From Korobacter sp963758505 (lineage in GTDB: Bacteria; Acidobacteriota; Terriglobia; Terriglobales; Acidobacteriaceae), in assembly GCA_963758505.1 (NCBI GenBank), contig CAVWVJ010000004.1, positions 1 through 64,000 on the forward strand: 64,000 nt of DNA, read 5' to 3'. Position numbers and translations under genes: made by a program. This document shows positions 27,145 to 35,062 of this stretch, in pieces. Positions within the stretch are counted from its first letter, which is position 1. Every line of letters begins with the position of its first letter. A model generated the notes under the pieces. It saw nothing but the letters and a program-made list of their open reading frames with translations, was not told the DNA's origin and did no database searches.

Positions 27145-28071
27145 ATGGGCCCAGGGGCGGGTGCAGAGGCTGGCGTCTCGGTTTTGCAAGCAACCCAAAA
27201 TTCAGATGGCGGGTGGGGCTATCATCCCGCGGGCGAGAGCCGTGTCGAGCCCACTTGCTGGGCGTTGCGCGCGCTGCACAGTCACCCGCTCGACCGGGAC
27301 GTACTCGCGCAAGCCCGCGAATTCCTCTTGAAGAATCAGTCGGAAGAAGGCTTCTGGACAGCGGCGCCGGAGATGGAGAGCGGCAACTGGGTTACCTCGC
27401 TGGCCTGCTCGGTCCTGGCCGAGGAGGCGGAAGCCAAGCCGGCGGTTCTGGCAGGCCTATCGTGGCTCTGCGCCGATTATCCGCTGGACAGCAGCTGGTG
27501 GATGCGGCAACTCCGTCGTCTTCGCCGCAACCCCAATGTTTCCGAGATAAATGATGTTTATCGCGGATGGGGCTGGACTCCGCGAACCAGCAGTTGGGTG
27601 GAACCGACCGCCTTCGCATTGATGGCACTCGAAGACCGTGTTGCCTCCGAGATTCCAGCGGCCGCGCGGCGTCGTGAGCTCGCGATCAAGCTGCTCTACG
27701 ACCGCATGTGTCCCGGTGGCGGCTGGAACTGCGGCAATCCGGTGGTGTACGGCGTTCCAGGACAACCGCTGGTATTGCCGACATCGTGGGCGCTGCTCGC
27801 CCTACGCGGCAGTCCCGATCAAGAGTCCAAGAAAAAAATGAGCATCGAGTGGCTTCGCGCGGAAGTTGCGAAGATCGAAAGCCCGGCGTCCCTCGCGGCC
27901 GCGAGCATCTGCCTGCGGGCGTATGGCGATCCAGTGCCGACGGGCAAGGTCGATCTCGCCGCGCTTGCGCCGGAGAGTCTGCTGCAAGAGGGCGTGCACG
28001 TTCTGGCTTGGGTGTGCCTCGCGCTCGACCGTGAGCATTCCTGGCCCATGGGAAAGGGCACAGCAGCGTGA
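27145..28071 (+). CDS. Prenyltransferase/squalene-oxidase-repeat (terpene cyclase-like) protein
   Basis: The 308-residue protein has alpha-toroid repeats with QW-type motifs: ATQNSDGGWGYHP, LLKNQSEEGFW, and PGGGWNCGNP. It is about half the length of squalene-hopene cyclase and lacks its DxDD acid motif, so it is more likely a one-domain binding or chaperone-like toroid than a cyclase. No signal peptide or membrane helix is seen. It lies 62 bases after the sigma-54 activator and overlaps the DUF362 gene by four bases (GTGA), so the last two are coupled. Function unknown. Confidence 0.8.
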   Translation: MGPGAGAEAGVSVLQATQNSDGGWGYHPAGESRVEPTCWALRALHSHPLDRDVLAQAREFLLKNQSEEGFWTAAPEMESGNWVTSLACSVLAEEAEAKPAVLAGLSWLCADYPLDSSWWMRQLRRLRRNPNVSEINDVYRGWGWTPRTSSWVEPTAFALMALEDRVASEIPAAARRRELAIKLLYDRMCPGGGWNCGNPVVYGVPGQPLVLPTSWALLALRGSPDQESKKKMSIEWLRAEVAKIESPASLAAASICLRAYGDPVPTGKVDLAALAPESLLQEGVHVLAWVCLALDREHSWPMGKGTAA

Positions 28072-28982
28072 GCGTCCGCAATCGAAAGCTCATCCCGTCT
28101 TTCCAGCGGCCCCGGTCACGCGTGCTGATCCGCAAAGTAGGCGACTACGAACAGGAGTTGAGCGCGGTCATCGACGAGAGCCTGCGCGACTTCAAGCTGC
28201 CTGTCAAAGATAAGACGGTCTTGCTGAAACCGAACCTGGTGGGCTTCGATCCGCTGGGAGTCATGAATACCCATCCCGCCGTGATCGCCGCCGCCCGCGA
28301 AAGTTTTCTGCGGCTGGGGGCGGCCCGTGTGTTGATCGGCGACGGACCTGCGATGGACCGCGATACCCATGGGATCCTGGAATCGGTGCGCTTGCGGCAG
28401 TTCACCGGGGAACTGGGCAGGGACTTCTGCGACCTCAATATCGACGACGTCGAGAAGGTGGTGCTGCCCACGGCGGCCAGCAAGTTGAAGGAGCTCTATC
28501 TGCCGAAGACCGTGCTGGGCGTCGATCTGCTGGTTTCGATGCCGAAGCTGAAGACGCATCACTGGGCGGGAGTTACGCTTTCGCTGAAGAACCTGTTCGG
28601 CATCGTGCCGGGAAGCTGTTACGGCTGGCCGAAAAACATCCTGCACTGGGCCGGGATCGATAATGCCATCCTCGACATCACCGCGGCGGCGCGGCCGGAT
28701 TTCGCGATTATCGACGGAGTGGTTGGGATGGAGGGAAACGGGCCGATCCAGGGAACGCCCAAGTTTGCCGGGGTGCTGCTATTCGGGGACGATCCGGTGG
28801 CGGTGGATGCAACCGCTTGCCGCGTAATGGGATTAAGGCCGGAGAAGGTCGCCTACCTGGCGCACGCCGGCACTTTCCTCGGACACGTTGAAAGTGAGCA
28901 GGTGCAACAGGTTGGCGAATCGCTGGAAGCGGTGAGAACACAATTTGCAGTTTTGCCTAACTTTCGTAACTTGACGGCTTGA
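28068..28982 (+). CDS. DUF362-domain protein without a ferredoxin part
   Basis: The 304-residue protein matches the DUF362 core: KTVLLKPNLVGFDPLG, THPAVIAAARESFLRLGA, VSMPKLKTHHWAGVTLSLKN, NLFGIVPG and a late FGDDPVAVDATACRVMGL. Many DUF362 proteins carry a 4Fe-4S ferredoxin domain; here the Cys-rich part is missing. It starts on a GTG overlapping the toroid protein stop. The pair likely makes one functional unit, but what they do is not known. It is followed by the Tad locus after about 140 bases. Confidence 0.85.
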   Translation: MSVRNRKLIPSFQRPRSRVLIRKVGDYEQELSAVIDESLRDFKLPVKDKTVLLKPNLVGFDPLGVMNTHPAVIAAARESFLRLGAARVLIGDGPAMDRDTHGILESVRLRQFTGELGRDFCDLNIDDVEKVVLPTAASKLKELYLPKTVLGVDLLVSMPKLKTHHWAGVTLSLKNLFGIVPGSCYGWPKNILHWAGIDNAILDITAAARPDFAIIDGVVGMEGNGPIQGTPKFAGVLLFGDDPVAVDATACRVMGLRPEKVAYLAHAGTFLGHVESEQVQQVGESLEAVRTQFAVLPNFRNLTA

Positions 28983-29123
28983 CTTTCAGAGTAGAATGAG
29001 AGTCCCCCAGAGTATCCAGAACTCCAGGCCAATGCTTCAGCAGGGTTCAAGCATCACCGAATGTGTACTGCGAAGCTCCGCGCCGCCAGTGCGCGCACTT
29101 AGATTGAGGATGGAGACCGCACG

Positions 29124-30392
29124 ATGAAACGCAAAAGTGAATCAGGCAATGTCCTAGTTTTCACAGCACTCGGCATGACCATGTTGATGGGAATCGCGGG
29201 ACTCGCTGTCGACGTCGGTGCGCTTCGTCATGACAAGCGGATTCAGCAGACCGCAGCCGATGCGGCGGCGCTCGCCGGTGCCTCGAACCTGGTTTACTCG
29301 TCCGGCGTCTCAGCTGGGGCGAAAGCTGCCTCTGCAGCCAATGGTTTTACGGACGGCTCGAACAATGTGACCGTAACCGTAAACAACCCGCCGACAAGCG
29401 GTGTCCACAACGGCAAAGCCGGTTACGTCGAAGTGCTGGTTAAGGCGGTGCAGCCGACCTATTTCATGCGAATCTTCGGCATCTCCACCGCCAATGTTAC
29501 GGCGCGGGCGGTTGCAGCCTCTCTCGGGGAGGGAAGCAACGGCGGTTGCCTCTATACCCTCGGCACTTCGGGGGACGACATCACGATGAACGGAACTCCC
29601 AACATCATCCAGGCTCCGGGTTGTGGAATCGTGGACAATGGAGGCCTTCGTACGAACGGCAGCGGTGTCACGATCAATGCCGGCAGCATCGGGGTGGCCG
29701 GTTCGTTCACGCATAACGGAGGAGGCAGTTTCACGCCGACGCCGGTCACGGGAATTCCGCCATCACCGGATCCCTTGTCGTATCTCACGCCGCCGCCCTC
29801 GACGTGCAGCGGAAGCGCCCACCTTACGATCACATCGTCGCAAGTTGTGCCTGCGGGAAATTATTGCGGCAGTGGTGGCATCACCGTCAACGGTACAGGC
29901 CTCGCGGTTACGTTGAGCCCAGGAGCGTTCAGTCAAATCCTCGTCAATGGCACGAACGACACCGTCACTTTCAACCCGGGAACGTACGTAATCACGGGGA
30001 GCGGCGGCCTCACCGACAACGGCTCTAATACGGTTCTGAACGGCAACGGAGTTACGTATTACCTGACGACCGGGAGCGTTAATTTCAACGGTTCGACGGG
30101 CGGAGCGCTCACCGCACCGACCACCGGCAGCTATGCCGGCATGCTGTTCTGGGAGCCGCCTACCAATACGAGTGGCTTCACCCTGAACGGCAAGAGCTCA
30201 TTTAAAACCGATGGGATCATGTACGCTCCCAAAGCGACGATCACCCTGAACGGCAACAATTCGTTCAGCGCCTACATGATCCTGGTTGTGAACACGATCA
30301 CGATGAACGGCAACAACACGATCAATCTGGGCGCGAACACCTCGTCGCTTCCTGGAGGCTCCCCCATCAAGCATGTTGTGCTGGTGGAGTAA
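29124..30392 (+). CDS. tadG: TadG-like pilus-associated protein with a repeat-rich C-terminus
   Basis: The first 60 residues match TadE/TadG-like pseudopilins: a basic N-terminus, SGNVLVFTALGMTMLMGIAG, a membrane helix and the AAADAAALAGA-type motif (QQTADAAALAGAS region). The rest, about residues 140-422, is low in charge and rich in Asn, Gly, Thr and Ser, with repeated short NG motifs (ITMNGTPN, TVNGTG, LVNGTN, TLNGNN, TMNGNN) as in a beta-solenoid. There is no von Willebrand domain, which many TadG proteins have. It probably sits at the cell surface, anchored by the N-terminal helix. First gene of the Tad cluster. Confidence 0.8.
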   Translation: MKRKSESGNVLVFTALGMTMLMGIAGLAVDVGALRHDKRIQQTAADAAALAGASNLVYSSGVSAGAKAASAANGFTDGSNNVTVTVNNPPTSGVHNGKAGYVEVLVKAVQPTYFMRIFGISTANVTARAVAASLGEGSNGGCLYTLGTSGDDITMNGTPNIIQAPGCGIVDNGGLRTNGSGVTINAGSIGVAGSFTHNGGGSFTPTPVTGIPPSPDPLSYLTPPPSTCSGSAHLTITSSQVVPAGNYCGSGGITVNGTGLAVTLSPGAFSQILVNGTNDTVTFNPGTYVITGSGGLTDNGSNTVLNGNGVTYYLTTGSVNFNGSTGGALTAPTTGSYAGMLFWEPPTNTSGFTLNGKSSFKTDGIMYAPKATITLNGNNSFSAYMILVVNTITMNGNNTINLGANTSSLPGGSPIKHVVLVE

Positions 30393-30398
30393 GCCGGA

Positions 30399-30914
30399 AT
30401 GAACAGGGACCGAGCAGCGTCGATCACCATGGGAAGTGGCCTCCGAAAGCCTCGTTGGTTTCGCGGGCGTCAATCCGGCCAGAGCCTGGTCGAGTTGGGC
30501 TTGTTGATACCCTTTTTCGTTCTGCTCCTGCTCGGGGTAATCGAGATTGGCCGCTACGCTTACATCGCAATCCTGGTGGGCAACGCCGCCCGCGCCGGCG
30601 CGGCTTATGGCGCACAGAGTTCGGCGACCGTGGGGGACACCGCTGGAATCACGACGGCAGCGAAGAACGATTTTCTTACAAACGGTCAGAGCACGCTGAA
30701 CGTTACTTCCAGCTACACCTGCGGATGCGATAGCGCCGGAGCGGTCACTACCTACACTTGCAGCAACGGTCCGTCGAGCTGCAGTGGAAGCCAGCATTGG
30801 GTGGTGACGCTGAATGTTACGGCTTCGGGAAGTTACAACCCATTGTTCAATTATCCGGGAATTCCGAAACCTCTCGCGCTCAGCAATACGGCAAAGGTGC
30901 GGATCTCACAATGA
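30399..30914 (+). CDS. tadE: TadE-like pseudopilin 1
   Basis: The 171-residue minor pilin has the TadE signature GQSLVELGLLIPFFVLLLLG with the Glu at the fifth place after the processing Gly, then a membrane helix and a soluble Cys-containing head (CGCDSAG, CSNGPSSC). The four Cys may form disulfides. It is six bases after tadG and its stop overlaps the next start (ATGA). TadE-type proteins are cleaved by the TadV peptidase and are needed for Flp pilus assembly. Confidence 0.88.
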   Translation: MNRDRAASITMGSGLRKPRWFRGRQSGQSLVELGLLIPFFVLLLLGVIEIGRYAYIAILVGNAARAGAAYGAQSSATVGDTAGITTAAKNDFLTNGQSTLNVTSSYTCGCDSAGAVTTYTCSNGPSSCSGSQHWVVTLNVTASGSYNPLFNYPGIPKPLALSNTAKVRISQ

Positions 30915-31408
30915 TGAAGCGACCGAGCAACGCGGAAGCTGGACAAGGGTTGGTAGAGTACGCAATCGTCATCACTCTCTTCGTGATGCTCTTGTTCGGC
31001 ATCGTCGATTTCGGCCGGGTGCTTTACACCTACAATTATCTTTCCGATGCCACCCGCGACGCGACCCGCTGGGCGTCTGTCAATGGGGCAACTTGCAATA
31101 ACGACAGCAGTTGCAATGGAACCAACGGAATGAACTCGGGTCCATTGACCAGCGCGAATAAAACCTCTGCGGTCGTGAGCTATCTCACCAGTCATGCCCC
31201 GCCAGGGATCGACACTACCAAGATCACCAGTACGTCCGTCACCGTGAATTTTCTCAACCTGGACGGCACCGCGTGCTCCGGCGGCCTGTCCACCCCTGGC
31301 TGCCTCGTCCAGGTGAAGCTCACCTACCCGTACAACTTTGTGTCGCCGATTATCTATAACCGGACCCTGACCCTCACCAATTCTTCCCAGATGGTGATCG
31401 TGCACTGA
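30911..31408 (+). CDS. TadE-like pseudopilin 2
   Basis: The 165-residue protein is a second TadE-type minor pilin: AGQGLVEYAIVITLFVMLLF, then GIVDFGRVLYTYNYLSDATR and an extracellular head with paired Cys (CNNDSSC, CSGG and GCLVQ). Its ATG overlaps the stop of the upstream paralogue, so the two are made together. Having two TadE-like proteins with different heads is common in Tad loci. Confidence 0.88.
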   Translation: MMKRPSNAEAGQGLVEYAIVITLFVMLLFGIVDFGRVLYTYNYLSDATRDATRWASVNGATCNNDSSCNGTNGMNSGPLTSANKTSAVVSYLTSHAPPGIDTTKITSTSVTVNFLNLDGTACSGGLSTPGCLVQVKLTYPYNFVSPIIYNRTLTLTNSSQMVIVH

Positions 31409-31624
31409 GTGGCTTCGGGCCTGCACGCCGGAGCGAGTTCCTGCCCCGGGTCAGGCCTGGGGACCGGTGTGTGGGAATTCCTGCACCACTCCTGTCACAA
31501 AATGTGTCACCTCCCGGGTTGGCCGACGTTCACGAAAAGTTACGAAAGGCCAATTACTTTGGTGATCTCTCCTGAAATGGAATCGTGTCCCATTTAGAAT
31601 CAATTACTTAGCAGATTTCCTGAT

Positions 31625-31640
31625 TGGCGCTGGAAGTGCA
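31625..31640 (+). promoter_or_regulatory. Sigma-54 (-24/-12) promoter of the Flp pilin gene
   Basis: TGGCGC at 31625-31630 and GTGCA at 31636-31640 match the consensus TGGCAC-N5-TTGCA with one mismatch in each half. The invariant GG and GC are separated by exactly ten bases, as sigma-54 needs. Transcription would start near 31652, giving a leader of about 50 bases before the pilin ATG. A GAFTGA-containing activator is encoded at 25586-27082. Confidence 0.6.
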
Positions 31641-31703
31641 AGTAGCACAAGCAGAGCGGCTTCCCTGCGTCGCTTCTCAACTCCCAATTCGAAAGGTTTG
31701 CAA

Positions 31704-31868
31704 ATGAAGACTCTGATGACGCGGTTGTGGAAGGAAGAAGAAGGTCAGGATCTGGTCGAGTACGGCTTGTTGCTCGCCCTGATCACGGCGATCACCATTG
31801 CGGCTGTGAAGAACATCGGAACCTGGATCCAGGGCGCCTTCCAGAACACCTACACCAACCTCACGTAG
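31704..31868 (+). CDS. flp: Flp-type major pilin
   Basis: A 54-residue pilin that is easy to miss because of its size. It begins MKTLMTRLWKEEEG, with cleavage expected after Gly14, and the mature part starts QDLVEYGLLLALITAITIAA, the Flp motif with Glu and Tyr at positions 5 and 6. The rest is a short tail (VKNIGTWIQGAFQNTYTNLT). It is the structural subunit of the Tad pilus, processed by TadV. It stands alone between noncoding gaps of about 295 and 285 bases, which fits a separately and strongly expressed unit. Confidence 0.93.
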   Translation: MKTLMTRLWKEEEGQDLVEYGLLLALITAITIAAVKNIGTWIQGAFQNTYTNLT

Positions 31869-32153
31869 TGCAGGCTTTACGGGCCCATTCGCTCAGTGGA
31901 CTTGGGCCGCTGCAAGAGAAAGATTGTGGCGGCTTGCGTTTGAATGGGGCTCTTGGCACAGCCAGGAGACCAAGTTTGGGGAAGCCATGCCCCGTCAGAT
32001 AGCCAGACGAAAATTTGCGGAGCACACGCAACGCAACTCTTCCTGGTGAAGACAGCGGCGATTGCACGCCGTATGGAGCGATAAACGTCGTCTCCAGTTA
32101 TTGAGGTTGTTCGAATCGCCCCAAGCGTAACCCTGTTCAGGAGAGACATACAC

Positions 32154-32687
32154 ATGCCTTCGGTGCAATTGATCTGGGCCCTCACTCTAGCGCTGACTTT
32201 AACCGGAGCAGTGCTGGATTGGCGCTCTCGCCGATTGCCAAACCTGTTGACTATTCCTGGGTTATTGCTGGGGATCGCCGTGCACACCGCAATCAGCGGC
32301 TGGCACGGCGCTCTTTTTGCGGTGGAAGGAGCTGGCGTGGCCATGCTCCTTCTTTTAACTCCTGTCCTCATGCGCGTTCTCGGCGCGGGAGACTGGAAAC
32401 TGATGGGCGCGGTTGGCGCATTTCTTGGACCGGTCTTCGTGATCATCGTCCTGCTCGGAGCGGTGCTCGGATCGGGCGTGATGGCGATATTCCAGATGAT
32501 TTATGCGCAGCGCGTGGTGGAGACATTCCGCAACATGAAGGTTCTTTTTCGCGGTTTCATGGCGTTTGGCGTGAAGCCCAACCCCGAGATGTCGCTGGAC
32601 AACCCAGTACGCATGAAGTCGCCCTTCGGAGTTGCGGTAGCGGTGGCGACGGTGCTGTGTTATTGCGCCACCTTGGTCATGGTGTAG
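32154..32687 (+). CDS. tadV: Prepilin peptidase TadV/CpaA (A24 family)
   Basis: The 177-residue membrane aspartic peptidase removes the leader of Flp and TadE pilins. The first catalytic Asp is in GAVLDWRSRRLPN and the second in the GAGDWKLM motif (GxGD). About five membrane helices are seen. The C-terminal extension (FRGFMAFGVKPNPEMSLDNP) is typical of TadV rather than PilD; the methylase domain of PilD is absent. It begins 285 bases after the pilin gene. Confidence 0.92.
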   Translation: MPSVQLIWALTLALTLTGAVLDWRSRRLPNLLTIPGLLLGIAVHTAISGWHGALFAVEGAGVAMLLLLTPVLMRVLGAGDWKLMGAVGAFLGPVFVIIVLLGAVLGSGVMAIFQMIYAQRVVETFRNMKVLFRGFMAFGVKPNPEMSLDNPVRMKSPFGVAVAVATVLCYCATLVMV

Positions 32688-32722
32688 CGAAGTCGGCTTG
32701 TTGAAGCGGAGAGGGAACAACG

Positions 32723-33574
32723 ATGAATATAAATCGCGTCCTCATTGGATTAGCGGTTGCGGTGGTAGTGGCCTTCCTATTGAGCGCGTTCGTTTATCAA
32801 CAGTTCAAGAAGATGGCGAATGTTCCAACAGTCTCGATGCAAACCCTGGTCGTTGCGAGCCAGCCCCTTCCACTCGGAACGCGCCTTGACGAGTCGAATC
32901 TCCACACCATTCCATGGCCGTCGAACCAGCCGGTAGCCGGCATGTATTCGCGGGTGCAGGACTGTGTCGGTCGCGCAGTTCTGACCGACCTGGCGGTGAA
33001 CGAACCGGTGCTGGAAAGCAAACTGGCGCCTTCCGAAGCAGGCGTCGGGTTGCCGGCAACCATTCCCGCGGGGATGCGCGCCATCTCGGTGGCCGTGAAT
33101 GAAGTCGTCGGAGTCGCAGGCTTCGTGACACCGGGAACGATGGTGGATGTACTGGTGACCGGCAGGCTCGCGGGCGGCCAGAACGCCGGCACGTCGAACA
33201 TCACGAAAACCATTCTGCAGAACGTGAAGGTGCTGGCGGCCGGGCAGAAGATCGAGCAGGACCGCGACGGTAAGCCGCTGGCGGTGCCGGTGATCACGCT
33301 GCTGGTGACGCCGGACGATGCCGGCACGCTCGCCATGGGCAGTACGGAAGGCAAGATCCAGTTGGCCCTGCGCAACACCATCGACACCAAGAAGATGGAT
33401 CCCGCGCCGGTGCTGGAGGCAGCGCTGTTTTCGCCGGCAGGCGCCGCCAACCCGCCCAAGTCGGTCATTCCGAGACGGGCGGTTGCGCCAAGCGCGCCGC
33501 AGAATTACACGGTGGAGGTTATCACTGGGGATAAACGTGAAAACAAGAGCTTCCCGAACGCAAGTGAACGCTAG
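32723..33574 (+). CDS. cpaB: Pilus assembly protein CpaB/RcpC
   Basis: The 283-residue protein has an N-terminal membrane helix (VLIGLAVAVVVAFLLSAFVY). A SAF domain follows (TLVVASQPLPLGTRLDESNL), then the RcpC/CpaB region with ISVAVNEVVGVAGFVTPGTM and VDVLVTGR. CpaB is periplasmic and works with the secretin at the outer membrane. It lies nine bases before cpaC, so they are co-transcribed. Confidence 0.93.
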   Translation: MNINRVLIGLAVAVVVAFLLSAFVYQQFKKMANVPTVSMQTLVVASQPLPLGTRLDESNLHTIPWPSNQPVAGMYSRVQDCVGRAVLTDLAVNEPVLESKLAPSEAGVGLPATIPAGMRAISVAVNEVVGVAGFVTPGTMVDVLVTGRLAGGQNAGTSNITKTILQNVKVLAAGQKIEQDRDGKPLAVPVITLLVTPDDAGTLAMGSTEGKIQLALRNTIDTKKMDPAPVLEAALFSPAGAANPPKSVIPRRAVAPSAPQNYTVEVITGDKRENKSFPNASER

Positions 33575-33582
33575 GAGATCCT

Positions 33583-35007
33583 GTGCAGATCGAAACTGAA
33601 GTGCGTCGCGGTTTCAAGCTGTCGAATGTGCTTTTTGCGATTGTTGTGCTGGCCACCTCCACTGCCTTCGCGCAGCAGCCGGCGGGCAACGGTCCGGGAG
33701 GAGCTCCTCCACCGGGTAACAATGCTTCCGGCCAGGATCAGATGGCGGAAGAGCCGCAGCCGCTGCACCTTCTGGTGGGACGCTCGGTCGTCGTTACATC
33801 GCCGGAGCGCATCAAGCGGGTATCGATTGCCGACCCCACGATTGCCGAGGCCATCGTGGTGAATCCCAACCAGGTGCTGGTCAACGGAAAACGGCCGGGC
33901 GGCGTCTCGCTCTTGCTGTGGGACGAGGCGCACCAGAGCCTGGCCTATGACGTCCTGGTCAGTATCGATATCCAGGGGCTCTCGCAGAAGATCCATGAGG
34001 TGTTCCCGTCGGAAGACGTTCACATCGAGTCCGCCAATGATGCAGTGATCCTCTCGGGGAGCATTTCGTCCACCGGGGTTGCGGACAAGATCGTCGAGAT
34101 CGTGAAGGGAGCGGCGACGAAGGTCATCAACATGATGGACGTCTCGCTGCCGCAAAACGCCGAGGTGCTTCTCCAGGTTCGTTTCGCCGAGGTCGATCGC
34201 ACGGCGATCGATTCGTTCGGACTTAACCTGCTGAGTTTGCCGGGGGCAAAGAACGTCGGCACGATCAGCACGCAGCAGTTCTCGCCGCCCAACCTGGTGG
34301 GTTCCGCGGCTTCGAGCAGCACCACGACGTCGGCGGCGAACAGCTCGATCGGTGTTACCGACCTGTTGAACATTTTCATCTCGCGCCCCGACATTAATCT
34401 GGCGGCGACGATCCAGGCGCTGCAACAGAAGAACGTATTGCAGATCCTGGCCGAGCCGAACCTGATGACCGAGTCCGGGAAAGAAGCAAGTTTCCTGGCG
34501 GGCGGTGAATTCCCATACCCAGTGCCACAATTGGGAGCAGGCGGCACGGGTACTACGATCACGATCCAGTTCAAGGAATACGGCGTGCGGCTGAGCTTCA
34601 CCCCGGTCTATACCTCCGACGGCATCATTCACCTCAAGGTAAAGCCGGAAGTGAGTTCGCTCGATTACACCAATGCCATCACGCTGCAGGGATTCTTCAT
34701 CCCGGCGATTTCGACGCGGCGGGTGGAATCCGACATGGAATTGCGCGATGGACAAAGCTTCGCCATCGCCGGCCTGCTCGATAACACGGTGACCAACCAG
34801 TTGCAGAAGATTCCGTGGATCGGCGATATTCCGGTGCTGGGAAAGCTCTTTCAAAGCCACAATTTCAACAAGAATAAGACCGAGCTGATGGTCGTAGTGA
34901 CGCCAAGAATCGTGAAACCGCTGATGCCGGAACAGGTCCCCCATGGTCCACAGATGCCGGTGCCGTTCCTGGATTCCGACCAGCCGAAAACCACGGGCAT
35001 GAAATAG
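33583..35007 (+). CDS. cpaC: Tad secretin CpaC/RcpA
   Basis: The 474-residue outer-membrane channel starts with a signal peptide (LSNVLFAIVVLATSTAFAQQ). An N-terminal secretin-type domain follows (LLVGRSVVVTSPERIKRVSI, NPNQVLVNGKRPGGVSLLLW), with a BON-like segment (SANDAVILSGSISSTGVADK). The secretin pore domain fills the rest (LAEPNLMTESGKEASFLAGG, then FTPVYTSDGIIHLKVKPEVS). The GTG start at 33583 follows AGGAGAT. It forms the gate through which the Flp pilus leaves the cell. Confidence 0.94.
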   Translation: MQIETEVRRGFKLSNVLFAIVVLATSTAFAQQPAGNGPGGAPPPGNNASGQDQMAEEPQPLHLLVGRSVVVTSPERIKRVSIADPTIAEAIVVNPNQVLVNGKRPGGVSLLLWDEAHQSLAYDVLVSIDIQGLSQKIHEVFPSEDVHIESANDAVILSGSISSTGVADKIVEIVKGAATKVINMMDVSLPQNAEVLLQVRFAEVDRTAIDSFGLNLLSLPGAKNVGTISTQQFSPPNLVGSAASSSTTTSAANSSIGVTDLLNIFISRPDINLAATIQALQQKNVLQILAEPNLMTESGKEASFLAGGEFPYPVPQLGAGGTGTTITIQFKEYGVRLSFTPVYTSDGIIHLKVKPEVSSLDYTNAITLQGFFIPAISTRRVESDMELRDGQSFAIAGLLDNTVTNQLQKIPWIGDIPVLGKLFQSHNFNKNKTELMVVVTPRIVKPLMPEQVPHGPQMPVPFLDSDQPKTTGMK

Positions 35008-35062
35008 CCCGTCTTGACGGAGAGCGGTTCGGTTACGGGCTAGCAACTGGAATAGAGAGTGG

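Noticed and set aside
31869..32153. A cyclic-di-GMP riboswitch between flp and tadV
   Set aside because: The gap is structured-looking, but I could not find the conserved GEMM core strings.
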